A DNA stretch of 64,000 nucleotides from Mesostigma viride (lineage: Eukaryota; Streptophyta; Mesostigmatophyceae; Mesostigmatales; Mesostigmataceae). The stretch covers positions 46,425 to 110,424 of the forward strand of contig RPFO01002049.1 of the NCBI GenBank assembly GCA_009746045.1. Direction: 5' to 3'. Made by a program: the position numbers and the translations under genes. Position 1 is the first letter of the stretch. Each line of letters begins with the position of its first letter. A model generated the notes under the pieces. The model did not search any database and had not been told where the DNA came from. It was given only the letters and a program-made list of their open reading frames with translations. Positions 36,879 to 47,615 of this stretch are shown here, in pieces.

Positions 36879-37445
36879 TAATTAATTAATTAATAGACAC
36901 GTGACTGCGTCACGTGAGCATAAGTCCTCAGTGGGAGGGGAACATGGGATGGAATGGATGGTATAAGCTATCTAGGTCCTAGTTACAGGGGTGTGGGCAC
37001 CGCGGCCCAAATCGCTATGAATGCCATACTTGGTCACACGCGGAGCCCCCACAGGCTTGGGGGTGGTCTCCTTCATCACTACTTGCCATCTATCCTTGCG
37101 CACCATCTGCCTCCATATTACAGACAAACCAGGAGGTTGCCCGGGGGTGAGCCCGTCACGTCTAGTGTAGCACATGTCCATGCCGAGTCTATCACGAAAA
37201 GTCCACGGGTGGCGGCCCTGCCGCGCGCGGCCGGGGGCACGCCAGGTGAGGACATATCGCCCAGGCTGGGCGGGCTTGGTGCCAGCTAGTCTATCTGATG
37301 TATCTACCTGATCTGTGCGGGCCAGGTGCCCGGCTAGGCCCAGGCGCCTGTGCCTAATAATGTGGGAAACATAGGGCAAATCAGCGTACAAATCCTCATT
37401 ACTAATGTGCAAACCAAAGGGGATGTTAAGGGCCTTGCGCAGCAT
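36879..37445 (-). mobile_element. LINE 3' part with ORF2 C-terminus
   Basis: Minus-strand codons 37445-36972 read LRKALNIPFGLHISNEDL, HRRLGLAGHLARTDQVD, RQGRHPWTFRDRLG and DRWQVVMKETTPKPVG, the pattern after the reverse transcriptase in non-LTR elements (an RRLxxxGHxxR core, then RDRxG). A short 3' UTR follows, with the CACGTGAC hairpin and a (TTAA)n tail. The copy is 5'-truncated near 37445. Confidence 0.75.
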
Positions 37446-37496
37446 CCGTGATACAAAGACTCTAAAGTACGTGATACAAAGACAATCCGTACAGTT

Positions 37497-37809
37497 GTGT
37501 CACGGATGCGAGCTATGTCATCCGGGCGGCGCCCACTATGCACAAGACCGGTGACGTGCGCAAGGAATTTGTTTTCTACGCATTTTCGACAAAGGCTAGT
37601 GACCGGGGGGGGACACTAGCACTTGCAGCATAAGAGCGGACGAAAGTGTACGTGCACGCGCGCCGGGCCAGGCACAGCTGGGCGCGCAGCACTGACTTGA
37701 GCGGACGGCAGCACAAGTGCGCAGCGTCGAGAGGATCATACGCGTGTTAGTGGACAGCTGGAGCTGAAGCTGGACTGCTGGACTTCAACAGCGCCGAGGC
37801 TATTGACAG
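37497..37809. repeat. Repeat B, copy 1 (TGTCA...TGACA ends)
   Basis: Begins TGTCACGGATGCGAGC and ends GAGGCTATTGACAGG. A near-identical copy lies at about 61494-61804. The TGTCA/TGACA ends and a size near 310 bases suggest a solo LTR or a small inverted-repeat element. I see no target duplication. Confidence 0.8.
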
Positions 37810-37814
37810 GCGGC

Positions 37815-37891
37815 GGAAGCGCATAATTTGGCCCTGATGACACAAACTCTAGTGCGGGGGTGAGTGCGGGGTTCCGGGACACCACCGCACT
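37815..37891 (-). repeat. 77-bp repeat C, inverted copy
   Basis: Exact inverted match, by eye, to 50803-50879. It contains a GCGGGGGTGAGTGCGGGG core. Its origin is unknown. Confidence 0.85.
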
Positions 37892-38334
37892 TGCACTTTC
37901 AGCACCCAAACGCCAAACTGACTGTGAGCCTGCGCTGCGCCGACCACGACACGACCACGCCTTTGGCGCGCAAATTGAACAGGGAAGCTAAGTGTCACCA
38001 GTGACTGGTCCACCACAAGGAGATAAAACGTAGCAATGGTGGACATGTTAGGGTCACTGATGCTCGGCTTAGGGACAGTGGACATGTTTGAGTGATTGCT
38101 CGCCAGACTCGAGCTCGCTGGCATACACGTCCGTGGCACCCTCGGCATTTAGCCGGGTTGACGCAAATCCTTGTACTGTTTACCGGTGTGTGCGATAATA
38201 AAGGAATGGTTATGCACGACATCTAAATGCGAATATCACACAAAAATTGGTTCCTGGAACTCTCGCGAGCTGCGCGGTGTATGACTGGCGCTTTCCGTTT
38301 TTAATTTGCTTCTCGCCTTTTGTGCTCCAAACAG

Positions 38335-39261
38335 GGGGGTCGTTTACATCCACTGCAACAAAGTGCTCGTGACCTCCAGCTTTCATGGCCCGGCCCTGCC
38401 TTTGCTGCTTGACCAGCACCAGACAGGTGTGCTGGTGGCCATCCTCGCAATTTTTCTAGCGGTCAGCGGCATCGTGTGGGTCTGTGCCTTAGGTAAGGCG
38501 TTAAGCCCTTATTCCAGTTTCTGTCCAAATGGCACATCATATTAACTGTACTTGCTTCGTCTTGCGCATGCGGACCCCCCCCTTGTTAATGATGCGTTGT
38601 CCTGACATTAGCTTCGCATGTGCATTAATGGGACGTGTTCCCGATGTGCATATTTCGGCCCATTATTACTTCAACATACACTTTCATGGCGATATTAAAT
38701 ATATGAATTAAATGCATTTCCTCTTTCCTTAATCCTTCTAGTTATACCCTTTTTTAATGTTTGGTTGGTGGTTATCCATGTAGGGCATGTGGCGGTGCAA
38801 GAGCGCGCGCGGGTGCCTGCGAAGTTTTCAGTTGTCGCGCCTATCAACCCAGGTAAGCAAGGAGTAGAGGGAAAGACTAAGAATATATTTTCTGAATTTC
38901 TAGGTCATAGTTGTCCTTTTGCACGAGATGGAAGCGCTATGCCATGGGGCTTTATGGTTGGGTAATAGCCCTCCTGAGAACGGCTTGCTCTGCAACTTTG
39001 TTGGTATGTTCATACCTTGTCACGCGGCAATGTGGTGCAGATCTTCATGCATCCACATGGTGGATCACCTTGGCGTTATTGGCACTACATGTTGGTCTGA
39101 GGTAAGGAATCCATGCTACCCTAAAACGACTAATGCACTGAACGCTCCTCTTTCAGTTTCCAGCGGAATACACAATGATGAGTTGTTTCAGATACTTCTT
39201 GGCGCCACGTGCGGCACGCGGTGGGCCTAGCCTATTGGGATCTAGCGGAAGCTATTCTTAA
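38335..39261 (+). CDS. Possible four-exon membrane protein, unknown function
   Basis: Exons 38335-38492, 38784-38852, 38911-39101 and 39157-39261 join in phase, with GTAAGG, GTAAGC and GTAAGG donors and a TAA at 39259. The product has a membrane segment (GVLVAILAIFLAVSGIVWV) and a second hydrophobic region with LLHEMEALCHGALWLGN and HMVDHLGVIGTT. The His-rich spacing faintly recalls fatty-acid or sphingolipid desaturase boxes, but the match is too weak to name. No start codon is fixed, so 5' exons may be missing. An alternative acceptor at 38904 leads quickly to a stop. Confidence 0.35.
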
Positions 39262-39739
39262 GTTTGAATTCTTAAGTTAGGGTTTATTTTTGGAGTTATA
39301 TTGGCAGCCCCATGCAGCTATGCCTAGACTTGCTTGGCCATTTTGAGGTGCGATCGAGGTAGTTCATAACTTCTTTCTTCGCTGCCCTTTTTCCTTTTGC
39401 GCGTTGCTGAGCAGGGATATGCCGAGGTGCTCTCCTTATGTCCATGTCTGCATTTGGCACAAGGCACAATGCATCGCTCCAAAACGGCAGTCAGTTCGGC
39501 GACCCAGGCATCGCGGTATTGTTCGCCGCCTTCTCGCTCGGCGTAAAGCGGTGCGGCAACGCAAGCATCCTTCCTCACAGCGCGGGGAAAGCATCCCTCC
39601 CCCTCCCCCGCCACCTTCCCCACAAAGGGAAATAGTGTGGCATATGATACGCTTCGTACGCAGACTCTACATCATACGCAGCTTTGCCGTACGGATGTTA
39701 AACGTATGCCTACGGATACGCGTACAGGGGCAGCTCACG

Positions 39740-39985
39740 TAGGTGGGACGCGAGTGGAACACTTTTCACCTAGGAGAGACACCAGGTTCAGGTACGTGGA
39801 ACAGCCATGTTTCAGGTATTCATGTAAGTGGGACAGGGTAGCTTTCAAAATTCAGTGTGGTGGGACAGTTACATGTTCAAAATTCAGGTCGGTGGGACAG
39901 GCAAATTTTCAATTACATGTAGGTGGGACACATGTTCATACACATACAAAACACAGGTTGGTGGGACATGTCCCACCGAGTTGTG
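39740..39985 (+). repeat. Left subterminal GGTGGGACA array
   Basis: At least five imperfect copies of (A/T)GGTGGGACA, spaced 30-50 bases apart by AT-rich sequence. Many DNA transposases bind such subterminal repeats; binding here is inferred. Confidence 0.7.
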
Positions 39986-40395
39986 TGGCATGGATGTGTA
40001 ACACCTATAATGCGCTAGTTTCAGCTATACTGTCTGCACTCGTTTCAGTGCTATATAAACTGTGTCGGAAAGGTCACGGCAAGCCCTACCTAGCCTATTC
40101 AAGGTGTGCCAGAAATACGGCAGGCGGGTGCGATTATTAATGACGCAACCGGCAACCCTAATACCTCCGTTTACAACATGATGGCCAGATATTAAAAACA
40201 TGAAGGGCAGTTGGGCCCACAGGGAAGAGTCTACATCGCAACAAGGCACCATGCGACTCCGTAGTCAGCGATCACAAACGTTTGCTTCACCCTTTCCGTG
40301 CGCTTCTGCTCATGCTGTTTAGGGTACCTGCACATAAGAAACGTGCCAAGACACACAACCACACACCATAATAATGCATTACAAATGCGAAGTAC

Positions 40396-40665
40396 AATGT
40401 TGTTGTTGTTGGTGGTGGTTGTTGTTGTTGTTGTGGTGGTGGCGGCGGCGGCGGCGGTACATGGTGGTGGTGGGGGGTGGGGGTTGGGGTGGGGGTGGGG
40501 GTGTGGGGGTGTGGGGGGTGGGGGGTGCGTCCCTGTGTTGTGGTGCGTGTGCGTGTGACAGTGCATATGTACGCGTGATGTGTGATGGGTGATGTGTGAT
40601 GTGCGATGTGTGATGGGTGATGTGTGATCGATGTGTGATGTGTGATGTGTGTGTGCTCATACGCC
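40396..40665. repeat. GTT/GGT/GGC triplet and G-rich simple sequence
   Basis: (GTT)n, (GGT)n and (GGC)n runs lead into GGGGGTGGGG and then GTGATGTGTGATG repeats. The apparent valine-, glycine- and histidine-rich open frames are compositional. Confidence 0.85.
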
Positions 40666-40854
40666 TACTAATATGTTGGCCCATTTGATCATGCCGACGT
40701 GACCTGTCGCATGTGTGCGGTAGACATATGTACTGCATGCTACCTAGTCACACATGGCATGGGTTTGCAGAGTTACATACAGAGTGTACATTCTTGTCAC
40801 ATAAATGGTCCAGTATATCTTGGAGCCAAATGCATGCAACCCATGCAACGATAC

Positions 40855-41208
40855 TTACTTGACCACCATGCGCCAGTGGTTGTCATACTTCTTTGCATAC
40901 GGGTCCTGTGGGTCAGGGTTTCCGTAGTACGTCAGGCCGTCACCATACAAGGTGAAAACCTGGTATTTGGCCCAGTCCGCCGTTGTCAGCACCTCGGCAT
41001 GCTTTGCCACAGTGCGCTGTGGCGGAAGCTCGAGAGGAGGGAGAGAAGGCTTGGACTTTTTCTTGGCTGGGCGGGTGGCCTGATCCGTTGGTGGTGGTGC
41101 TCCCGCGGCTGGGTTGCCGACCCCTGCTGCCCCCACCTGGTCGGCTGCCCCCCCCCTTCCCACCACGTCAGCTGCCTCACATCCGGCCTTGTCCCAGGTT
41201 GCCTTCAC
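40855..41208 (-). pseudogene. Coding-like exon inside the pogo-like element
   Basis: Minus-strand codons give a Pro/Ala-rich linker (PPPTDQATRPAKKKSKPSLP) followed by AEVLTTADWAKYQVFTLYGD and NPDPQDPYAKKYDNHWRM. It lies downstream of the helix-turn-helix exon in the same orientation and may belong to the same gene. I do not recognise a DDE catalytic core. Confidence 0.35.
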
Positions 41209-41526
41209 TGCTCCAGCCTTCTTGCATCATGAGCAATATCTTTCAAATAAAGGGGGGGCAGCTGGGATATCGCCAAGAAATGAGCAAGACTGCTAGTTTC
41301 CAACCCTTACATAATTCATGATCACCCGTTGCTGGGTGGTTACGCTGCATCATTTGGCTGCATGCAACGAAGAAGACCATTACATACTTTCGGCTCTTCC
41401 ACGTCAAATTCTCACGGGGCCGGGCTGCATGCATACTCATGAAACAATCGAAACTCAGCAAACTAGTGCGACATGTACAAAATGCAGCAGGAAAAATACC
41501 GACAATTATGATGGAAATAAACTTAC

Positions 41527-41829
41527 GCGCACAAGCGCGCGGTTGACCATGTACCCCTTGCTCCGATACTCGCGAATCTCAGTGGCCACCTCTTTCTCCA
41601 CCAAGGGAAACTTGGCCGTAGTCGGGTTTCTGACACGACTTGGGCACTTCTTCCCCGCTAGCTTGGGGTTGTCTGCTGCAGCCTTGATGGCCGCCTCCTC
41701 TGTGAGCATGCGGTTGAAGGTTGAAATCGGGATGGGGGGGTCGCTAGTTTTGCAGAATTGGCGCTGCGACAATCCGCTCTCGTGAAAGGCGTCCAGAATC
41801 TTCCGCTTGGTGCGCATATCCCTGAACAT
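41527..41829 (-). CDS. Helix-turn-helix exon of a pogo/CENP-B-like transposase
   Basis: KRKILDAFHESGLSQRQFCK followed by IPISTFNRML is a Psq-type helix-turn-helix. FPLVEKEVATEIREYRSKGY followed by MVNRALVR matches the second DNA-binding segment (Tc5/CENP-B type) of pogo and Tigger transposases. A GTAAGT donor follows NRALVR at 41526. In the family these segments bind the transposon ends. An upstream exon ending DKPADKGEK (41972-41860) is possible, but its phase does not fit simply. The catalytic domain was not found. Confidence 0.55.
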
Positions 41830-42356
41830 GTAATTTCATCTCGCGGCGCACGGCTTACTTTTTCGCCCTTGTCAGCTGGTTTGTCGGAGTTAACCAGCCC
41901 CGCTTCTGATGCCGTGGTTAGCCCTGCCTGTCGTAGTTGCTTTTCCCTCGTCCTCGGTGACATGCGGCACAAGAAAGCTTGCAGGTCCAGACCTGCGGGG
42001 GCCGGGCATCACGCGAGCCGCCGACAGCTGGCCCTGCGGATGATGGACTGCACTCCGGCTCGCCTGACCCGCTCGCCATAGCGGCTCACCGTATATAGTT
42101 AGAGACCTCAGACCACGGATGCAGTCACGTGTTCAATAATTAGTTAATTGATCATTAACTGATGCAGCTGACTAGCACTCTCTAACAAAAGTCACGTGCC
42201 AACGTACTGTACGTAGCCAGCGTGTGCCTCTCTCACCTCCTTACAGTATACCATGTTAATTACGCCGGCAGAAGGGGAATTCATAAGGTGGGGCGCCTAC
42301 AGTGCCACGTGTACTGATGTACGGTTATTGTGGATGCGACAGCCCACCGACCAACA

Positions 42357-42660
42357 CAGCAAGGTGGGCCACCTGTTCCACGTACTCAGATTTTGGAAGA
42401 GCCAGTCCCACCAACGCAGCAACTCAACGCAGCAAGGTGGGGCACCTGTTCCACGTACTCAGATTTTGGATGGGACTGTTCCACCTACGCAGCAAGGTGG
42501 GGCACCTGTTCCTCGTACTCAGATTTTGGATGGGACTGTTCCACATACGCAGCAAGGTGGGCCACATGTTCCACGTACTCGGATTTTGGATGGGACTGTC
42601 CCACCTACGCGGCAAGGTGGGGCACCTGTTCCACGTACTCAGATTGTGGAGACCGTCCCA
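42357..42660. repeat. 60-bp tandem repeat, about 4.5 copies
   Basis: GCAGCAAGGTGGGGCACCTG recurs at 42429, 42489, 42549 and 42609. Each unit holds GTTCCACGTACTCAGATTTT and GGATGGGACTGTTCCACC. It contains the same GGTGGG and TCCCACC words as the subterminal arrays. Confidence 0.85.
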
Positions 42661-43081
42661 CAGGCGCATACAGCCCACTTCCACGGCTACGTGGTACGCG
42701 AACCGTCCCACTTTCACGGCTAAGTGGTACGCGAACCGTCCCACTTTCACGGCTACGTAGTACGCAAACGTCCCACTTCCACGTGGTGTGGGAACAGCCC
42801 AAGTACCCGTGAGGCGGTGTACTGTACTGTGTACATATACACACAAGTGGTCACATATCACTACCATATCACTACCTAGGTTTATAGCTGGGCGTTTGCT
42901 TTGGTTTGAGTGATTTCACTCTGCTGTAAGTAATTATATTTTTAATACATATCACTACCAAGACCTATATTTCACTACACCGCACATACGTATTGTATAT
43001 AATTCGACGTGGCTTTATTATCAGGTATCGTTAACTGCATAAATACTTGCACTACGTGAGCAGCTAGCGGTACAATATAGC

Positions 43082-43624
43082 TTGTTTTTCTTCTTGAAAC
43101 AATGGATTAAAGCGCTTCATCATGGTTCAGAGGCAGATTCGGAGGCTGCTTATGAGGCAGCTTCCGGGGCCTCTACACCGGTGAAGGTCCAGCCCAGCGT
43201 TGATGTTGATGATGAGTTGAACTCCACCCCAGACCTAGCGTCCTCTACAAATGATGAGGACATAAGTACCAAGGCATCGCCTTCAGGTCTTACAGTGATC
43301 CAGGAAGAACAACCAGCTTCTGCATCCTTGGCTTCTGAGACTCACAACCGGCAAGGGAATGAAGCGGAGGCCGTTTTGGCAAGAACAGATTCCGGGGGGT
43401 CTTCAGATTCCGGGGATTCGGAGAAGTTTTGGAAGCTGGTGCGCACCCAGAAAGGCATTCTCTTACCGACCAAGAAGCCGGGGCAGTTTCTACACGTCGC
43501 AGCTGGTTCAAGCTCTGAGCCCAGCGATTCAAGTTCTGAGGATAATGAAGGGAATTCCAGTGACGAAGAGTGGTCCGTGGACGTCAGCTCTGGTCAACCC
43601 GATGTCGGTTCTTTGCGAATATGA
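43082..43624 (+). CDS. Acidic Ser/Glu-rich open frame, unknown
   Basis: About 180 codons: QWIKALHHGSEADSEAAYEA, a Ser/Asp/Glu-rich middle, SEKFWKLVRTQKGILLPTKK, and a Ser/Glu tail ending at 43624. Composition and codon use look coding and disordered. No family is recognised. It lies within the limits of the pogo-like element, so it may be cargo or an interrupted host exon. Confidence 0.4.
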   Translation: MFFFLKQWIKALHHGSEADSEAAYEAASGASTPVKVQPSVDVDDELNSTPDLASSTNDEDISTKASPSGLTVIQEEQPASASLASETHNRQGNEAEAVLARTDSGGSSDSGDSEKFWKLVRTQKGILLPTKKPGQFLHVAAGSSSEPSDSSSEDNEGNSSDEEWSVDVSSGQPDVGSLRI

Positions 43625-44460
43625 CTGAACACAGGTGCGTGATTCAGAATCCTTCCAATCACGAATCCCGTTGCTGGGTTCCCCATGATGGCCATTGTGC
43701 TGATGCTTAAAGGGTTTTCGCATGAGTAAATGTGAGGCCATGTGCATTATAACCGCGTTGTTCAGTTTGGGGTAATTCCAAGTGTGGGCTCAAAGTTTGC
43801 GCATTCATTCATTGTGTTCATGTAGTTCTGTTTTGTGCAACCATGCACTACATGCAGGCTGCAGGCTAGGCGTATTGTGTTGATGGACAGTTTTTTGCAA
43901 GCACGATCGAATGCGAGGCCTTGTGAATTTTAAGACCTGCGTGGACGTCATAGGCAATCATGCATACATGGGCGTGTGCATAATAAAAATGCTGTCAATT
44001 TTCACAACCATACACGTGCAGGCACACACATGGCCGTGTGGATGATGTGAAATTTTTTGCCACCATGTATATGCATGGCCATGAGGTGCGGCATGGTTAT
44101 TCATGATTCCTTACTTGAAAATCTGGCACCCTTTTTACACCATTACAACAACCATGGATGCATTCTCTTGCCCACATCTTGCTAGCACGGTAATTGTTTG
44201 AGTCAATCTTTTATGATCCTAATCCAAAGCTTCCGAGTTATGACGTGGTTGTACATGTGCATCACTTGGATTATGGCGATTGCAGACCCAGTCATCAAGT
44301 TTCGCACGTACGAGCGCTTGGCTGACCTGGAGCCTGTTGTCTTGTACATGATTGCCCGAATTCTCCCGATTTCTGGCCTGCGCAGGTTGTCTCCTTGATG
44401 ATGGCGGTGGCGACTGCACCACGATGTCATTTCTTATCGTGGTGTTGTTATGTTGTTGTT

Positions 44461-44720
44461 ATATGGTGGGGGTGGGGGTGGGGGTGGGGGTGGGGGTGGG
44501 GGTGGGGTGGGGGTGGGGTGGGGGTGGGGTGGGGTGGGGGTGGGGGTGGGGGTGGGGGTGGGGTGGGGGTGGGGTGGGGGTGGGGTGGGGTGGGGTGGGG
44601 GTGGGGGTGGGGGGTGGGAAGTGGGGTGAAGTGGGGTGAAGTGGGGTGAAGTGGGGTGAAGTGGGGTGAAGTGGGGTGAAGTGGGGTGAAGTGGGGTGAA
44701 GTGGGGTGGGGGTGGGGGGT
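44461..44720. repeat. G-rich arrays (GGGGGT)n and (GTGGGGTGAA)n
   Basis: A GGGGGT/GGGGTGG array (44465-44625) passes into a 10-bp GTGGGGTGAA array (about 44628-44705). The strand is strongly biased and could form G-quadruplexes. Apparent glycine/valine proteins are shadows. Confidence 0.95.
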
Positions 44721-44966
44721 TCTAACCCCACCCCCATGCATCATATAACAATAACAATGTTGTCATACAAATCTGCAAGAACTACCATATTTGCACTTGA
44801 TTGATTTAATTTCCAGCGTATTATCGGTTGCACACAGATCAAGTGTCCCTACGCCATGAGCAAACGTGCAGAATAGGTAGCATGCCCCATAGGAGTAATA
44901 GGGACATGTATGTATAACATATGTAGGAGTATGACACATAGAGCCCATATGTGCGTAGCCACTACA

Positions 44967-45176
44967 TTCAGGAAGGTGGGACACATAGAAACATACAGTT
45001 AGGTGGGACACAGCTTCAAGTTCGGGTAGGTGAGACAGACCTGTATCACAAATGCCGGTAGGTGGGACACCATGTTTTTCCAAATTCAACAAGGTGGGAC
45101 ATAATTTCAGTTAGGTGGGACACCTGAACATGTCCCGCTTTGCTGAATTTGTCCCACCTACCGGAGTTGGAACACT
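44967..45176. repeat. Right subterminal GGTGGGACA array
   Basis: Five copies of GGTGGGACA face one way (44967-45121) and three TCCCACC copies face the other way up to the terminal repeat at 45177. Confidence 0.7.
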
Positions 45177-45206
45177 GTCCCACCTACGTGAGCTGCCCCT
45201 GTACTC

Positions 45207-45415
45207 TTGCGTATTACGTACTCTCCCGTATTATCTTTCTCTGCTTCCCCGCCACCCCCACCGCCACCGCCACCGCCACCGCCACCGCCACCGCCACCGC
45301 CACCTTCTCCGCCACCTTCTCCGCCACTTTCTCCGCCACCTTCCCATGTTGGAGCACCTCCACCTGCGGCAGCGCCGGCACCGATTGGTCAGCACGGCGG
45401 ACAACCGTTTTCCAA
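45207..45415 (+). CDS. Possible proline-rich exon
   Basis: A (CCGCCA)n-based run codes for about 20 prolines, then PSPPPSPPLSPPPSHVGAPP and IGQHGGQPFSN before a GTACGT donor-like site at 45416. It starts just outside the pogo-like element. Exon status is uncertain because the core is simple sequence. Confidence 0.3.
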
Positions 45416-45685
45416 CGTACGTTGCCCTTCCATGTCGTTATCTCATTTTCCCGTTCGAACTCGCTCATGCTTGGTAGCGACATGGTCTGGAATGTTCTTG
45501 TTGTAAGCATCTTTCCATGATAATGGAGTTATTTGCATATAAGGCAGTTAGTCAACTTCATAATGGCAACTTATGTTTATGGCGTCCCCAGCTAATTGCA
45601 CCCACCAAATCCATGACTATGTTGTAACTTGTAATTAGTTTCTGAACATCGTGTTTAATTTCTTATGTTGCTGACCCAAAACAGG

Positions 45686-45920
45686 GAAGTTCAAGACAAA
45701 ATCCAACACCAGTGCCCAGTTGTGAAGGCACAAACAAGGCAACCAGGAAAAGGAAGGCCTCCTACAAGTGTGCTCGCAGAGGTATTTCTGGGAGGCGCTG
45801 CTGTGACAACAAGGGCACCCATCCGGACAATCCACTTGTGGCCGGCCGTGAACCACTTCAATTCGTTGGCTCGCATTTATACTGCACGGGGTGCGCGGAT
45901 GCTGTACGCTCCAAGAAAAG
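45686..45920 (+). CDS. Possible Cys-rich exon, unknown protein
   Basis: An acceptor-like ACAG before 45686 and a GTACGC donor at 45921 bound a frame reading GTNKATRKRKASYKCARRGI, GRRCCDNKGTH and LYCTGCADAVRSKKR. The paired cysteines suggest a small zinc-binding fold, not identified. A following exon near 46323 (TDKPHTTWGRKKTLA) is possible. Confidence 0.35.
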
Positions 45921-46559
45921 GTACGCCTGGGTATGCGCGTGTTGTTTTTACATACTCTACATGTCATCAATACATTTAACAAGCTTTTTCTGATTTGCGT
46001 CGTTTATCAAGCACGTTCTCTTAGTTGCCTTAGCTTTCATGGTGTTCACCAAGGCCATATCAAATATTGTAGTAGTGCATAATGTAACTATTTTGGCTGA
46101 ATGTTCTTTGGGTTTTGTTGATTGGCCTGTGATTGGTCTTTATGGCCTGCTAGTTTTGGTTTAGGGTATGGTTTTGCAAGTTAGATAGCATTGAATCTTG
46201 GAAATAGATTTTTATTCTACAGAAGGCTTATATTGCAGCGTTTATGGTAGATGAGCCCGTTTGGCAGCCCTATGCCGGGCGTAATCTTATCTTAACCTCG
46301 TGGCTTGTCCTTTCCTACTAGCACATTACTGACAAGCCACACACAACATGGGGTCGCAAGAAAACCTTAGCATAGCGCTGCATGGGGTGTTCATGGCAAG
46401 CCCAATGCGTGGTGGCTAAATGTTTAACCTTTACTCGGGGGCTCGGCGTGCCATGCTTCCAAGTTCGTTGTCTCTTTTATATAACTCTCCCCATTTGTTA
46501 CCCATTTGTCCCGCATTGTCTTACATGAATGCTTTGTACTTTGCTGTATTCCGTGTTTG

Positions 46560-47519
46560 TGGCGTTTCAATATCGAGCAGCACCTTGAGCACTACGGAGA
46601 TTAACCAATTTATTGACGCCCTGAAGCCTTACCCCAATGTTGACTGCGGTCAAATATATGAGACCCCCAAGCTCGCTAATCAGGCGCTCGACAAAGCCAA
46701 CAAGCAAGAGCTCAAGAATGGGCCCCTAAATTTTCACGACCTCAACTGGGTGTTGGTGTTTTGCGATCAAGGTCCAAAGCAAAGGGTCCTTTTGCGATCT
46801 AGCTTACCAACCAACAGAACCGCTGACTATTGGAGCGGCGAGGGCGAAAGGGCAAACTGCAAGCCTCGTTGTAGAGGAAACGAGAGCAATGCACAAAAGA
46901 CATCAAAAGCTTGCGCCCCGCCTTCGGACGCCCCACTGGATGCCGCCCCGGCTGCCGTGACCTGCGCCCTGGCTGCCGTGCCCTCCGCCCCGGCTGCCGT
47001 GCCCTCCGCCCCGGCTGCCGTGCCCTGCGCCCCGGCTGCCGTGCCCTCCGCCCCGGCTGCGGTGCCCTGCGCCCCGGCTGCGGTGCCCTCCGCCCCGGCT
47101 GCCGTGCCATGCGCCCCGGCTGCGGTGCCCTGCGCCCCGGCTGCCGTGCCCTCCGCCCCGGCTGCGGTGACCTCCGCCCCGGCTGCGGTGCCCTCCGCCC
47201 CGGCTGCGGTGCCCTGCCGCGCCCCGGCTGCGGTGCCCTCCGCCCCGGCTGCGGTGCCCTGCGCCCCGGCTGCGGTGCCCTGCGCCCCGGCTGCCGTGCC
47301 CTCCGCCCCGGCTGCGGTGCCCTGCGCCCCGGCTGCGGTGCCCTCCGCCCCGGCTGCCGTGCCATGCGCCCCGGCTGCGGTGCCCTGCGCCCCGGCTGCG
47401 GTGCCCTGCGCCCCGGCTGCGGTGCCCTCCGCCCCGGCTGCGGTGCCCTCCGCCCCGGCTGCGGTGCCCTGCGCCCCGGCTGCGGTGCCCTCCGCCCCGG
47501 CTGCCGTGCCCTGCGCGTA

Positions 47520-47615
<96 letters not shown>

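Larger units (their letters stand above)
39725..45201. mobile_element. TA-flanked pogo/Tc1-like DNA transposon, 5.5 kb
   Basis: Perfect 25-bp terminal inverted repeats begin CAGGGGCAGCTCACGTAGG at 39725 and end at 45201, each flanked by TA (39723-39724, 45202-45203). TA duplication with CAGG-type ends is usual for pogo/Tigger elements. Arrays of GGTGGGACA lie just inside both ends and again near 42.3-42.8 kb. A minus-strand exon at 41829-41527 codes for a helix-turn-helix protein of transposase type. The middle holds extra sequence (an acidic open frame and G-rich arrays), so nested insertions are likely. Confidence 0.65.

Noticed and set aside
44395-44744. Glycine/valine- or proline/histidine-rich proteins
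   Set aside because: They are translations of G-rich simple arrays on both strands.
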